A DNA stretch of 64,000 nt, taken from Pseudomonadota bacterium. Lineage in GTDB: Bacteria > Desulfobacterota > Desulfobulbia > Desulfobulbales > Desulfocapsaceae. Of the stretch, positions 7,729 to 17,229 are shown piece after piece. The notes below the pieces were generated by a model that was given only the letters and a program-made list of their open reading frames with translations, was not told where the DNA came from and searched no databases. A program made the position numbers and the translations under genes. Within the stretch, counting starts at the first letter, position 1; each line of letters begins with the position of its first letter. The DNA lies in NCBI GenBank assembly GCA_018817385.1, contig JAHIUA010000036.1, positions 20,980 through 84,979 of the forward strand, in the 5' to 3' direction.

Positions 7729-10206
7729 ATGCGGATGAAAAAACTCAAACTGACTGTCAATGGAATGCACTGTGCCGCTTGCTCCAGCCGTATCGAACGG
7801 GTTGTCGGGGCCATGGCAGGAGTGGAGAAGGCCTCGGTGAACCTGGCTGCCGAGACGATGGAGTTGGTCTGGGATGAGGAGATGCAGAGTTTTCCCGCGA
7901 TAGCAGAGGGCGTCAAGAGCCTGGGCTTTGAACTGGTACAAGAAGATGAGGATGAAGAGGTTCGTCTTGATCTCAGTATCAGTGGCATGAATTGTGCGGC
8001 ATGTTCGACGAGGATAGAGAAGGTGCTGTCCACCAAGCCCGGAGTCCTTTCTGTTGCCATTAACCTGGCCACAGAATCAGGAACTGTTGTCTATGCAAAG
8101 AGTGCGATCAATCAGCGTCAGATCCGGGAGGTGATCAGCGGGCTCGGTTTTGCGGCCAGGCCCATGAGTGCCCAACAGGATCATTTTGAAAAAAAACGGG
8201 CTGCAACGGTTGCTCGTCTGGCGGCCATGAAAAAGAAACTCGTCCTCTCCATGCTCCTGGCAATCCCCCTCTTTACTCTCTCCATGGGGGAGATGATGGG
8301 GCTGCCTTTGCCGGATATTTTAAGTCCTCACAGTCATCCGGCCAATTTTGCCTCTGTTCAGTTTCTTCTGGTGCTGGCCATCATGTTTCTGGGTCGCAAT
8401 TTTTATCTTCTTGGTATCCCGGCCCTGCTCCGTCGCGTTCCGAATATGGATTCTCTTATTGCGGTGGGAACTGGTGCCGCCTTTATCTACTCCACCTGGA
8501 ATTTGATCGAGATCTATTTAGGGGTTGATGTCCACATAAAGGTCATGGATCTCTACTTCGAATCGGCAGGTGTTTTGATTGCCCTGGTCTCCCTGGGGAA
8601 ATATATGGAGACCCGCTCAAAGTCCCATACCTCTGATGCCATTGCCAAATTGATGCAGCTTACTCCTGAAACAGCGCTTCTTCTTGAGGGGGAGGAGCAG
8701 AAAGAGATTCCTGCCGAAGAGATAGAAACAGACGATATTCTTCTGGTTCGTCCTGGGGACAGGATTCCTGTGGATGGCTTGGTGATCAAGGGGCGGACCG
8801 TGGTGGACGAATCAATGCTTACCGGGGAGAGTCTTCCCGTAACCAAGGAAGAGGGGGATACTGTTATTGGCGGCACCCTGAACAAAAATGGGGTCCTTCA
8901 TGTCCGCGCCCAGCAGGTGGGGCAGGATACCATGCTCTCCCGCATTGTTCGCCTGGTCCAGGATGCCCAGGGCTCAAAGGCCCCCATTGCCGGGATGGCA
9001 GATAGGATCAGTCTTTATTTTGTACCGGTGGTCATGGTCTTTGCCGTTCTCACAGGACTTACCTGGTATTTTTCCGGAGGGGCTGATTTCTCTACCTCAC
9101 TCCGTTTTTTTATTGCCGTCATGGTTATTGCCTGTCCCTGTGCCATGGGATTGGCAACCCCCACCTCGATTATGGTGGGAACTGGTCGAGGAGCCCAGCT
9201 TGGAGTTCTGATTAAGGGTGGTGAATCCTTAGAGATGGCAGAAAAAACAGAGGTGGTGGTCTTTGACAAGACCGGAACGCTGACCCATGGCAGGCCTCGA
9301 TTGACTGATTTTATCACTATCTCCGAAGCGAGCGATGAAGACGAGCTCCTCTTGCTGGCTGCATCCTGTGAACAGAGCTCGGAACATCCCCTGGCTGAGG
9401 CCCTTGTGGCAGGAGCTGTGGAACGGGGACTCCAGCCGGTACAGCCGCAATTGTTTGAGGCGATCTTGGGCAAGGGGATACGAGGGCGGGTGCAGGGGCG
9501 AAAAATCCTCCTTGGCAACAAACAGCTCCTGGAGGGTGATGGTCTTGGTGTGAGTGCAATGGAAGGTTCTGCCGCCGAGCTTTCAGCTCAGGGAAAGACT
9601 GTCCTCTTCCTGGCCGTTGATGGTAGCCTCGCCGCTGTTTTAGGGATTGCCGACACCCTGAAGGCTGAAGTGCCGGCAGCCATCTCCCGTATGCAGGAAA
9701 TGGGGTTGCGGCTTATTATGCTCACCGGCGATCATGAAATAACTGCCCGTGCCATTGCCGGCCAGGCGGGAATTGACGAGGTGATCGCGGGAGTGCTGCC
9801 GGAAAAAAAGGCAGATGTCATTGCCGACCTGCAGGCCAGGGGAAAGAAAGTCGCAATGGTGGGTGACGGCATCAACGATGCACCGGCCCTGGCCCGGGCC
9901 GACGTCGGCATTGCCATGGGCACTGGTATCGATATTGCCATTGAATCCGGTGATATTGTTATCATGCAGGGCAATCTTGACGGGGTGATTACGGCGCTCA
10001 GGCTCTCAAGGGCAGTGATGCGTAATATCCGCCAGAATCTTTTCTGGGCTTTTGCCTATAATGTAGTAGGTATCCCTGTCGCCGCTGGACTTCTTACCCT
10101 CTTTGGCGGTCCGTCTCTGAATCCTATGATTGCCGGGGCAGCCATGGCACTGAGCTCGGTGTCAGTGGTCTCCAATGCCCTCCGACTGCGATTTTTTAAG
10201 CCTTGA
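7729..10206 (+). CDS. copA: Copper-exporting P1B-type ATPase CopA
   Basis: 825 aa from the ATG at 7729, which has GGAGAGGAGG about 8 bases upstream; the track start at 7690 is a TTG without such a site. Two HMA domains carry GMHCAAC (residue ~12) and GMNCAAC (~86). Then follow membrane helices, the actuator TGES (~365), the transmembrane metal site CPC (~468-470), phosphorylation site DKTGTLT (~513), SEHP (~551) and GDGINDAP (~712). This complete motif set defines a Cu(I)-exporting P1B-1 ATPase of the inner membrane. It is divergently paired with the CopZ-like chaperone. Nothing is missing. Confidence 0.95.
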   Translation: MRMKKLKLTVNGMHCAACSSRIERVVGAMAGVEKASVNLAAETMELVWDEEMQSFPAIAEGVKSLGFELVQEDEDEEVRLDLSISGMNCAACSTRIEKVLSTKPGVLSVAINLATESGTVVYAKSAINQRQIREVISGLGFAARPMSAQQDHFEKKRAATVARLAAMKKKLVLSMLLAIPLFTLSMGEMMGLPLPDILSPHSHPANFASVQFLLVLAIMFLGRNFYLLGIPALLRRVPNMDSLIAVGTGAAFIYSTWNLIEIYLGVDVHIKVMDLYFESAGVLIALVSLGKYMETRSKSHTSDAIAKLMQLTPETALLLEGEEQKEIPAEEIETDDILLVRPGDRIPVDGLVIKGRTVVDESMLTGESLPVTKEEGDTVIGGTLNKNGVLHVRAQQVGQDTMLSRIVRLVQDAQGSKAPIAGMADRISLYFVPVVMVFAVLTGLTWYFSGGADFSTSLRFFIAVMVIACPCAMGLATPTSIMVGTGRGAQLGVLIKGGESLEMAEKTEVVVFDKTGTLTHGRPRLTDFITISEASDEDELLLLAASCEQSSEHPLAEALVAGAVERGLQPVQPQLFEAILGKGIRGRVQGRKILLGNKQLLEGDGLGVSAMEGSAAELSAQGKTVLFLAVDGSLAAVLGIADTLKAEVPAAISRMQEMGLRLIMLTGDHEITARAIAGQAGIDEVIAGVLPEKKADVIADLQARGKKVAMVGDGINDAPALARADVGIAMGTGIDIAIESGDIVIMQGNLDGVITALRLSRAVMRNIRQNLFWAFAYNVVGIPVAAGLLTLFGGPSLNPMIAGAAMALSSVSVVSNALRLRFFKP

Positions 10207-10211
10207 GGGTG

Positions 10212-10256
10212 AAAGAATTCTTCTTCAAGTTTTTTGACCTCGAAGAGGAATTCTTT
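10212..10256 (+). terminator. Terminator-like hairpin after copA
   Basis: AAAGAATTCTTCTTC pairs with GAAGAGGAATTCTTT (15 bp with one G-T pair) just after the copA stop. There is no long T run. A second compact hairpin (GGCCTCCGC-GTCTG-GCGG..AGGCC) lies at 10271-10295. Both precede the sat promoter. Confidence 0.5.
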
Positions 10257-10360
10257 TGCAGAGCCACCCTGGCCTCCGCGTCTGGCGGTCAGGCCTTAAG
10301 CGCTGGATGAAATACAGGCCCCGCAGGAAAAAATGGCGAGAGGGGCGTGAATCTTTTCCC

Positions 10361-10390
10361 TTGACTTTTCTTCCCACAGATTTATATATA
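10361..10390 (+). promoter_or_regulatory. Sigma-70-type promoter of sat
   Basis: TTGACT (10361-10366) and TATATA (10383-10388 or 10385-10390) are separated by 16-18 bases, inside the A/T-rich stretch about 90 bases before the sat start. It suits a strongly expressed gene. The leader would be about 85 bases. Confidence 0.65.
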
Positions 10391-10480
10391 TGCATGTTTT
10401 ACTGAATGGTTGTTCATTTCATTGCCGTTTCATTTTTCTTGGTTCGGTACTTTTTGAAAATTAACTAAGAGGGAGTAAAT

Positions 10481-11755
10481 ATGTTTTCGAAATTGGTTGC
10501 ACCACATGGCGGAAGAGGTTTGGTTTGTGCATTGCTGCATGGTAATGAGCGTACTGCAGAGCTTGAAAAAGCAAAAGGTATGAAACAACTTGAAATCTCC
10601 GATCGCGCCAAAGGTGATCTGATCATGCTGGGTATCGGTGGGTTCAGTCCTCTCGATGGTTTCATGACCAAAGCTGATTGGAAAGGCGTATGTGAGAAAT
10701 TTCAGATGGCAGATGGAACTTTCTGGCCTGTACCCATTACTCTCGACGTTGACAAATCAGAAGGTATTCAGGCTGGTGATGAGATTGCCCTCGTAAGAAA
10801 AGGTGTAGTCTTTGCCACCATGAAGATTGTTGAAGCCTATGAGATGACTGAAGCAGACAAGAAATGGGAATGTGAGAAAGTCTTCATGGGTCAAGGAGAA
10901 GAGTCTGTAGGTGGAAACTTCTGGAAGATCGCTCCCGAAGATCATCCCGGCGTTATCATGGTTATGAACCAGAAAAACATGAACATTGCCGGTCCTGTTA
11001 AAGTACTGTCCGAGGGTGAGTATCCCAAAGAGTATCCTGGAGTATACCTGACCCCTGCTCAGACCCGTCGTATGTTCGACGAGCGTGGTTGGGCCAACGT
11101 TGCTGCCCTGCAGCTGCGTAACCCCATGCATCGTTCCCATGAGTACCTTGCCAAGATCGCTGTTGAGGTATGTGACGGCGTTCTGATTCACTCCCTGATC
11201 GGTAATCTTAAAGCTGGAGATATCGCTGCTGAGACTCGTGTCCAGGCCATTGAAATTCTGATTGATAACTACTTTGTCAGAGAGAACGTAATCAATGCTG
11301 GATATCCCCTTGATATGCGTTATGCCGGTCCTCGTGAAGGTCTCCTTCATGCTACCTTCCGTCAGAACTATGGTATCAACAACATGCTGATTGGTCGTGA
11401 CCATGCTGGTGTTGGTGATTTCTATGGTCTGTTCGAGGCTCAGGAGATCTTTGACCGCATCCCCACAACTGGCGATGCTTCTAAAGACCTGCAGTGTAAA
11501 CCAATGAAGATCGACTGGACCTTCTACTGCTCTGAGTGTGATGGTATGGCTTCTCTGCGTACCTGTCCGCATGACAAAGCTTCCCGTGTTATCCTCTCCG
11601 GTACCAAACTGCGTAAGGCCCTCTCTGAAGGCGCCGAGATCGTAGACCATTTTGGTCGTAATGAGGTTCTGGATCACCTCAAGAAGTACTATGCAGGTTT
11701 GACTGAGAAAGTTGAAGTCAAGATGCAGGGTGCTGCTTCTGGCGAATCCATGTAA
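10481..11755 (+). CDS. sat: Sulfate adenylyltransferase (ATP sulfurylase), dissimilatory type
   Basis: 424 aa. It makes adenosine 5'-phosphosulfate and pyrophosphate from ATP and sulfate, the activating step of dissimilatory sulfate reduction, and runs in reverse in sulfur disproportionation. The nucleotide site [10 protein letters not shown] (~214) and GRDHAG (~305) are present, as is the cysteine motif CSECDG...CPHDKASR (~350-367) seen in sulfate-reducer enzymes. The GGGAG ribosome site is well placed. Its codons are far more uniform than those of its neighbours (GGT, GCT, CGT, CTG), a sign of very high expression. It is monocistronic, with its own promoter and terminator; aprAB and dsrAB are not in the window. 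Confidence 0.97.
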   Translation: MFSKLVAPHGGRGLVCALLHGNERTAELEKAKGMKQLEISDRAKGDLIMLGIGGFSPLDGFMTKADWKGVCEKFQMADGTFWPVPITLDVDKSEGIQAGDEIALVRKGVVFATMKIVEAYEMTEADKKWECEKVFMGQGEESVGGNFWKIAPEDHPGVIMVMNQKNMNIAGPVKVLSEGEYPKEYPGVYLTPAQTRRMFDERGWANVAALQLRNPMHRSHEYLAKIAVEVCDGVLIHSLIGNLKAGDIAAETRVQAIEILIDNYFVRENVINAGYPLDMRYAGPREGLLHATFRQNYGINNMLIGRDHAGVGDFYGLFEAQEIFDRIPTTGDASKDLQCKPMKIDWTFYCSECDGMASLRTCPHDKASRVILSGTKLRKALSEGAEIVDHFGRNEVLDHLKKYYAGLTEKVEVKMQGAASGESM

Positions 11756-11785
11756 TCTGTTCGAAGGACTTGTCTAAGTCTTATA

Positions 11786-11825
11786 GGGAGATGCTGCCGT
11801 AAGGCAGTATCTCCCTTTTTTTTTC
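11786..11825 (+). terminator. Rho-independent terminator of sat
   Basis: GGGAGATGCTGCC and GGCAGTATCTCCC form a 13-bp stem with one G-T pair and a GTAA loop, followed by nine or more T residues. A textbook terminator. Confidence 0.93.
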
Positions 11826-11912
11826 TCTTATGATATCTCTTGCGGTATATCAGGTGGGTGGGCTTCTGCAGCTACTCAAGTTTCTGAATTTTAATCGTTA
11901 TACAATATTCTT

Positions 11913-12995
11913 ATGTCTCCATATCAATTAGACGTCGGTCTTGGTGAACGCAGCTATCCTATCTTTATTGAAGACGGGATCATGGCCCAGATCGGTGCTG
12001 ATCTGGCCAAAAGAGATATCGCCTCTCGTTATGCGGTCATCTCTGATGATTATGTGGCCAAATTGTATGGCTCCACCCTCATGGCCGCCCTTAAAGAGGC
12101 TGGCATCCAAGCAGAGCTTGTTACCTTTCCCAGAGGAGAGGCCTCAAAGAATCTTCAGGTCTTTGCAGAACTCTCCAGTCGCCTGGCGCAGATTGGGATT
12201 GACCGGAAGAGTGGACTCATAGCCCTTGGCGGCGGAGTAACCGGTGATCTTACCGGGTTTCTGGCCGCATCTTATCTGCGTGGTATTCCCTTTGTTCAGG
12301 TTCCCACCACTCTCCTTTCCCAGGTGGATAGCTCGGTGGGTGGAAAAACAGGAGTTGATATCCCGGAGGGAAAGAATCTGGTTGGAGCTTTTTACCAGCC
12401 TAAGGCCGTCTATATAGACACCGCCGTCCTCACCACTCTTCCGCTTGAAGAATATCTTGGCGGCATAGCCGAGGTGATCAAGTATGGAGTGATCAGGGAT
12501 TTCGAGTTTTATTGTTTTCTAGAGAGAAATCTGGACGGTATCCTGGGACTCAATCCGGCGCTTGTTCAGGAGATGATTTACACCTGCTGTCGAATTAAGG
12601 CTGAGGTCGTGGCTCAAGATGAGAGGGAATCTGACCTGAGACGGATCCTCAATTTTGGCCATACCATAGGCCATGCCGTAGAGGCAGCCTCGGATTTTTC
12701 CATCATCCATGGCCATGCCGTGGCCATCGGCATGGTGGCAGCCTTGCGTCTGGCAGTTGCTTCAGGACTCTGTAAACGGAAAGAGGCGGGCAGGGTAGCA
12801 ACTCTGATTCACGCCTATGGTTTGCCCACCGAAATTCCCGCAGAACTGGATCGCCAGCGAATCAAGTCCTACATCAAAAAAGACAAAAAAAGTGTTGGCG
12901 GCTCAGTCTTCTATGTCCTCGCCACCACCATAGGCCAAGTCATCATCACCAACGAAATAACAGAAGAACAGGTGGACAGCATCTTGCAAAGATAA
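11913..12995 (+). CDS. aroB: 3-Dehydroquinate synthase
   Basis: 360 aa, normal length. Second step of the shikimate pathway: DAHP to 3-dehydroquinate, cytoplasmic, NAD- and zinc-dependent. Visible signatures are the nucleotide loop LGGGVTGDLTGFLAASYLRG, the PTTLLSQVDSSVGGKTGVD block, and the zinc-binding region with NFGHTIGHAVE and HGHAVAIGM. No ribosome site is clear before the ATG, and a TATACAATATTC stretch lies close upstream, so initiation may be weak or leaderless. The next gene starts 53 bases downstream, probably on the same transcript. Confidence 0.96.
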   Translation: MSPYQLDVGLGERSYPIFIEDGIMAQIGADLAKRDIASRYAVISDDYVAKLYGSTLMAALKEAGIQAELVTFPRGEASKNLQVFAELSSRLAQIGIDRKSGLIALGGGVTGDLTGFLAASYLRGIPFVQVPTTLLSQVDSSVGGKTGVDIPEGKNLVGAFYQPKAVYIDTAVLTTLPLEEYLGGIAEVIKYGVIRDFEFYCFLERNLDGILGLNPALVQEMIYTCCRIKAEVVAQDERESDLRRILNFGHTIGHAVEAASDFSIIHGHAVAIGMVAALRLAVASGLCKRKEAGRVATLIHAYGLPTEIPAELDRQRIKSYIKKDKKSVGGSVFYVLATTIGQVIITNEITEEQVDSILQR

Positions 12996-13047
12996 GCGCA
13001 GAGTCTTAACCACAAACCGTACACCTCAAACCGCATACCGCCTATCC

Positions 13048-13554
13048 ATGCCCATATACGAATTCTATTGCGATCACTGTCATGTCATCTTTAACTTTCT
13101 CTCCAGCCGAATCAATACCACAAGTCGGCCGGATTGTCCCCGCTGTGGCAAAAAGAAGATCAGTCGCCAGATGTCTACCTTCGCCACCCTGGGAAAGGCC
13201 ACAAAGGATGGTGAGGAGAGGGCTGCCGGAATGGATGAGACCAGGATGGAGGAAGCCTTTGTCTCCTTGATGCAGGACTCTGAGGGCATGAATGAGGACG
13301 ATCCACGGCAAATGGCAACACTGATGCGAAAATTTACGGAAAAGACCGGTCTGCATCTGGGCGATAGCATGGAAGAGGCCATTTCCCGTATGGAAAAAGG
13401 GGAAGATCCCGATACCATTGAACAGGAGATGGGGGAGCGTCTGCAAGGAGATGACCTCTTTTCTTTTGAAGCCATGAAAAAGAAGGTGTTGGGCCCAGAG
13501 AAACCGCTTCCCAGTCATGATGAAAAACTTTATGAACTGAAGGTTGAAGATTGA
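13048..13554 (+). CDS. FmdB-type zinc-ribbon regulatory protein
   Basis: 168 aa. The N-terminus MPIYEFYCDHCH with C8-x2-C11 and C30-PR-C33 is the FmdB putative regulatory zinc ribbon. Most family members are 60-110 aa; this one adds an acidic, Met/Glu-rich helical tail of about 110 residues with 'FGxx'-free, low-complexity composition. Function is unknown for the family beyond the name. It follows aroB by 53 bases without a visible ribosome site, so operonic expression is likely. A short CTCTGC-TTTTTT-GCAGAG hairpin lies downstream at 13602-13619. Confidence 0.8.
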   Translation: MPIYEFYCDHCHVIFNFLSSRINTTSRPDCPRCGKKKISRQMSTFATLGKATKDGEERAAGMDETRMEEAFVSLMQDSEGMNEDDPRQMATLMRKFTEKTGLHLGDSMEEAISRMEKGEDPDTIEQEMGERLQGDDLFSFEAMKKKVLGPEKPLPSHDEKLYELKVED

Positions 13555-13633
13555 AGGCAGGAAAAGATCACTGCCAGCTCTTCAATATCCCTCCTATTCT
13601 CCTCTGCTTTTTTGCAGAGTAGGGGAGGCCTTT

Positions 13634-13981
13634 TTACTGAATCTTCATCGTGTCCTCCTCATCGATAAAGTGATGAATGTGGTGGGCTTTCTCTTTTCTC
13701 TTCAGCATTTCTCGGGCCTCATCTTCACTGATTTCCAGAGCATTGGCCATATCCGCAACACGGTAGCAGGGTTGGCCATCCGGGGCGTATCCTTTGGCCT
13801 CCAGATCGGGAAAGCAATTATAGGTAGCCGTACCAGATGAGTCGAGGAGGAGTTCCCTGATCTTCTCCGGGCCATAGAGGATGAGCCACTCCACTGCCTC
13901 TGCCCATATTTTGGCATCTATTGTCTGGTGTTTTAAAACCTCTAACGCTGATTGAAGATCCCACTGTTCTCGCAAGTCCAT
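13634..13981 (-). CDS. Conserved-looking hypothetical protein, 115 aa
   Basis: I do not recognise this family. The 115-aa acidic protein has a GAGGAG ribosome site well placed before its ATG. The N-terminal half is helical (WDLQSALEVLKH, AKIWAEAVEWLILYGPEKIRELLL). The C-terminal half contains a short helix-turn-helix-like stretch (YRVADMANALEISEDEAREML) that resembles excisionase/MerR-like or small DNA-binding helices. It ends in a His-rich HHIHHFIDEED tail. It converges with the FmdB gene and is divergent from the SPFH gene at 14155. A regulatory role is a guess. Confidence 0.65.
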   Translation of the reverse strand: MDLREQWDLQSALEVLKHQTIDAKIWAEAVEWLILYGPEKIRELLLDSSGTATYNCFPDLEAKGYAPDGQPCYRVADMANALEISEDEAREMLKRKEKAHHIHHFIDEEDTMKIQ

Positions 13982-14099
13982 TTCTTTCTCCTCTCACTGT
14001 ACAAGCCTCTCCATAGAAAGATAGAGCGATTTGTAGCTGCTCTTATCGTCTTATCTGTCAGGTGCTGAGTTTTTTCTTTTCTGTAGCAATTTGCTGTAC

Positions 14100-14105
14100 T
14101 ATAAT
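14100..14105 (+). promoter_or_regulatory. Possible -10 element upstream of the SPFH gene
   Basis: A perfect TATAAT lies 50 bases before the start at 14155, in the divergent gap with the 115-aa gene. The -35 position (TTTTCT-like) is poor, so this promoter may need an activator. Confidence 0.35.
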
Positions 14106-14154
14106 TCTTCAAGAAGATGATGCAACGGTATAGAATTTTTGGGGGAGTAATTTT

Positions 14155-15288
14155 ATGAACCGATTTGACAGTGCTATATTCCTGGAAAACATCGAATGGT
14201 TTGATGAAACCGGGGAAGAGCTGGTCCACCGACTTCCAGAGACAGGTTCTGGAGAGATCAAATGGGGTGCTCAGCTCACGGTCCGTGAAAGCCAGGCTGC
14301 GGTCCTGTTTTACAAGGGGAAGGCCTGTGATGCCTTTGCCCCTGGGCGCTATACCCTGAAAACGGCTAATCTGCCCATTTTGACCAAGATTCTCTCCATT
14401 CCCTGGGGTGGCAACAGCCCTCTGCGGGCCGAAGTGTATATGGCCAATCTCAAATATTTCACTAATCTCAAATGGGGAACTCGCAACCCGGTTGCCTTCC
14501 GGGACAGCGAATTGGGGTTGATTCGTCTTCGGGCCCACGGTGTTTTTAATATTCAGATTGTCCAGCCGGTCCTTTTTATCAACTCCATGGTGGGAACCAT
14601 GGGCAAAATTACCACTGATGAGATAGGAGGCTATCTCAAACGGGTAATCGTTTCCCGCTTTAATGACTATCTCGGTGAAAATCTTGATAGTCTCTTCAAT
14701 CTCCCGGGTAAATTTGATGAGATTTCAGTGGGACTGCAGAAACGTCTGGTGGGGGACTTTGGTCATTTTGGCCTTCATCTCAGCCATCTCTATATTACCT
14801 CCATTACCCCACCCGAGGAGGTGCAGAAGGCCATTGATGATACGAGCCGGCTCAGCGTGATCACAGATATTGATAAGCTGGTCAAGATGAAGGCCGCCAT
14901 GGCCATGGAAAAAGCAGCAGAAAATCAGGGGGAGGCAGGTGCCGGGATTGGTATGGGAATGGGGATGATGATGCCGGCCATGTTTGCTGCTGGCGGAGGA
15001 ATACAACGTACTGACGCAGTGACATCTCCTGAACGCAGAGTCGCCTGTCCGGACTGTCAGAATATGATATCGGCTGATGCCAGGTTTTGTCCACTCTGCG
15101 GCCATCAGCAGCTGGTACTCAGTCAGTGCGGGAACTGCGGGAAAAACCTTGGTCCCAATGCCAGGTTTTGTTCCAAATGCGGGCATCCAACCAGTGAAAA
15201 ACCGCATGGGATGGTCTGCTCTTTTTGTCGGGCCGAGAATCTGCCGGGAGCCATGTTTTGTAATCAGTGCGGTCAGCGGCTTGCTTGA
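14155..15288 (+). CDS. SPFH-domain protein with C-terminal zinc ribbons (YdjI/'virion core'-like)
   Basis: 377 aa. Residues ~25-250 look like an SPFH (stomatin/prohibitin) domain of the YdjI type: GAQLTVRESQAAVLFYKGKA, then GRYTLKTANLPILTKI and ...LRAHGVFNIQI. A Gly/Met-rich linker follows. Three double-Cys zinc ribbons then lie in tandem: CPDC..FCPLCG, CGNCG..FCSKCG and CSFC..FCNQCG. There is no transmembrane segment, so it is probably a cytosolic scaffold; the family has been linked to membrane-stress responses in other bacteria. GGGGGAG lies 8 bases upstream. It is followed 34 bases later by another zinc-ribbon gene, so the pair is likely co-transcribed and may act together. Confidence 0.85.
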   Translation: MNRFDSAIFLENIEWFDETGEELVHRLPETGSGEIKWGAQLTVRESQAAVLFYKGKACDAFAPGRYTLKTANLPILTKILSIPWGGNSPLRAEVYMANLKYFTNLKWGTRNPVAFRDSELGLIRLRAHGVFNIQIVQPVLFINSMVGTMGKITTDEIGGYLKRVIVSRFNDYLGENLDSLFNLPGKFDEISVGLQKRLVGDFGHFGLHLSHLYITSITPPEEVQKAIDDTSRLSVITDIDKLVKMKAAMAMEKAAENQGEAGAGIGMGMGMMMPAMFAAGGGIQRTDAVTSPERRVACPDCQNMISADARFCPLCGHQQLVLSQCGNCGKNLGPNARFCSKCGHPTSEKPHGMVCSFCRAENLPGAMFCNQCGQRLA

Positions 15289-15322
15289 ATTGTTCTCCTC
15301 ACAGGACTGCCCCTGACTCTCC

Positions 15323-16570
15323 ATGGATCTGACTATTCAGCAAAACTGTCCTTCCTGTGGTGCCGAAATCGAACTGCACGAGGCCGACCGGCTGATCCAA
15401 TGTCCCTATTGTGAAGTCAGGAATTTCATGGTGGACAGGGGGCCGCTCCGCTTTGTCCTTCCGGACAGGGCCCCGGCTCATATAGATCGCCGGGAGATGT
15501 TTTATGCTCCCTATCTTCGTTTCAAGGGCAATCTTTATTACTGCAAGGGGAAGTACCTGAAATACCGGGTGGTGGATACCACCGAGAGAGGAGTGAACAG
15601 CAATGTCCTGCCTCCATCCCTGGGGCTCAGGCCCCAGGCCATGCCCATCTCCCTGGTGACGGATGTGGTGAGTGGTTGTTTCTTTCGGCAAACAGTCAAG
15701 GCCAGCACCCTGCTAGCAAAGGCATCTCAGCTCACAGACATCGATTCAGAGAATATCCATGCCTCCTTTTATAACCGGGCCTATATTGGAGAAACACTGA
15801 GTTGTATCTACCTGCCGCTCTATATAGAAGACGGCGTACTCTACGATGCAGTAATCAACACCCCCCTCGCCCATGGTGGTTCTGCGGAGAACCTGGAAGA
15901 GAAAAGTGATCGTTATCAGCAGGCTTGGAAACCGCATTTCCTTGCAACTCTGTGTCCGCACTGTGGCGATACGCTTACCGGGGAGCATGACAGTCTGGTC
16001 CTTTCCTGTCAGAATTGTCATAGCTCCTGGGAGGAAAAAGAGGGAGGATTTCATTCCATCAACTGGCAGCGGGTGGTATCGCCTCATGATCATATGGTTT
16101 ACCTTCCTTTCTGGAAACTGCGGGTTCGCTCAACCGGGGTAGAGATGAATCAATTTGCAGATTTTCTGCGAATGACCAATCAGCCCTTGGTGGTTCAAGC
16201 GGTCCATGAACAGATGGAACTTGTGTTCTGGATTCCAGCCTTTAAACTCAAGCCGAAGACCTTTATTCAGCTGGCCAAAAATATGACTGTGAGCCAGGCT
16301 AAACTCCCTGTCGGTGAACAGACCATGATCAAGGGGATGCATCCGGTGACCCTGGAGAGGGGAGAGGCGGTTCAGGCCCTGAAGAGTGTTCTGGCCGCGG
16401 CAGCCCTGAATAAACAGCGGCTTCTTCCGAGGTTACCCGGGATGACCTTTCATACCCTGGCCAGTGATCTTGCCTATCTGCCTTTTTTTGACAGGGGCCA
16501 TGATTTTGTTCAGGAACAGAGCGGTCTTTCCCTGGCAAAATCCATATTACGTTTTGGCCGCAGCCTCTAA
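15323..16570 (+). CDS. Zinc-ribbon protein of unknown function, partner of the SPFH protein
   Basis: 415 aa, soluble. Two zinc-ribbon-like Cys sets are visible: CPSCGAEIEL...CPYC at the N-terminus (~9-32) and CPHCGDTL...CQNC in the middle (~212-233). Between and after them are beta-rich stretches with conserved-looking aromatic patterns (YLPLYIEDG, VYLPFWKLRV, LVFWIPAFKLK, LAYLPFF). Such 'PF' repeats resemble uncharacterised zinc-ribbon proteins found beside SPFH/YdjI genes. It starts 34 bases after the SPFH gene and runs close to the deaminase gene (13-base gap). The role is unknown; a shared complex with the SPFH protein is inference. Confidence 0.7.
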   Translation: MDLTIQQNCPSCGAEIELHEADRLIQCPYCEVRNFMVDRGPLRFVLPDRAPAHIDRREMFYAPYLRFKGNLYYCKGKYLKYRVVDTTERGVNSNVLPPSLGLRPQAMPISLVTDVVSGCFFRQTVKASTLLAKASQLTDIDSENIHASFYNRAYIGETLSCIYLPLYIEDGVLYDAVINTPLAHGGSAENLEEKSDRYQQAWKPHFLATLCPHCGDTLTGEHDSLVLSCQNCHSSWEEKEGGFHSINWQRVVSPHDHMVYLPFWKLRVRSTGVEMNQFADFLRMTNQPLVVQAVHEQMELVFWIPAFKLKPKTFIQLAKNMTVSQAKLPVGEQTMIKGMHPVTLERGEAVQALKSVLAAAALNKQRLLPRLPGMTFHTLASDLAYLPFFDRGHDFVQEQSGLSLAKSILRFGRSL

Positions 16571-16583
16571 AAGAGAAACAAGG

Positions 16584-17096
16584 ATGATGAACAAACACGA
16601 ACACTTTATGCACATTGCCCTGGAGCAGGCTGCGGAGGCACTGGCTCAAGGCGAATTTCCTGTGGGGGCTGTTATTGTCCACCAGGGTCGTGTTGTTGCC
16701 AGTGGTCAACGGCTCCATACTCTGGAACAGAAGGAGTCGGTCAATGAAATTGATCATGCCGAGGTTCTGGCCCTGCGTACTCTCCTCGCCCAGGAGACGG
16801 CCATTGATCCCGCAGGGCTGGTTGTCTATGCCACTATGGAGCCCTGTCTTATGTGCTACTCTACTCTTCTTTTAAACGGTATTCGTCGTATCTTCTATGC
16901 TTACGAGGATGTCATGGGAGGCGGTACCAATCTGCCGCTGGCCCAATTGAATCCACTCTATGCCGAGATGGAGGTGATGGTTACTCCCCATGTCTTGCGC
17001 CAACAGAGCCTGGAATTGTTTCAACGTTTTTTTGCCAATCCCGAAAACCAGTATTGGAAAGATTCCCTTCTTGCTAACTACACCCTGAGCCAGTAA
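16584..17096 (+). CDS. Zinc-dependent nucleoside/tRNA deaminase family protein
   Basis: 170 aa from the ATG at 16584; the track start at 16464 lies inside the previous gene. The cytidine/deoxycytidylate deaminase fold is shown by the zinc site DHAEV (His plus catalytic Glu) and MEPCLMC (two Cys ligands), and by a GEFPVGAVIV core. It resembles TadA, which makes inosine at tRNA-Arg wobble position 34. However, the usual TLEPCxMCAGA / GAxDPKxGA features are altered (CLMCYSTLLLNG, YEDVMGGG) and the tail is longer, so another nucleoside deaminase is possible. It closely follows the zinc-ribbon gene. Confidence 0.78.
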   Translation: MMNKHEHFMHIALEQAAEALAQGEFPVGAVIVHQGRVVASGQRLHTLEQKESVNEIDHAEVLALRTLLAQETAIDPAGLVVYATMEPCLMCYSTLLLNGIRRIFYAYEDVMGGGTNLPLAQLNPLYAEMEVMVTPHVLRQQSLELFQRFFANPENQYWKDSLLANYTLSQ

Positions 17097-17229
17097 AGTT
17101 GATGGCGTTGTAAAACATATTGATCTGCTTTGTTGTTGCCAATTTCGTATCCCTCGCAGAGGAAGTTTTTTTAAGTTAGCCTTCGTAGCCATCGGGAAAC
17201 GTGTATCTTAACAGCCTTCAGCCTATATT

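Noticed and set aside
10757-11677. 306-aa minus-strand open frame
   Set aside because: It is antisense to sat and arises from that gene's strong codon bias.
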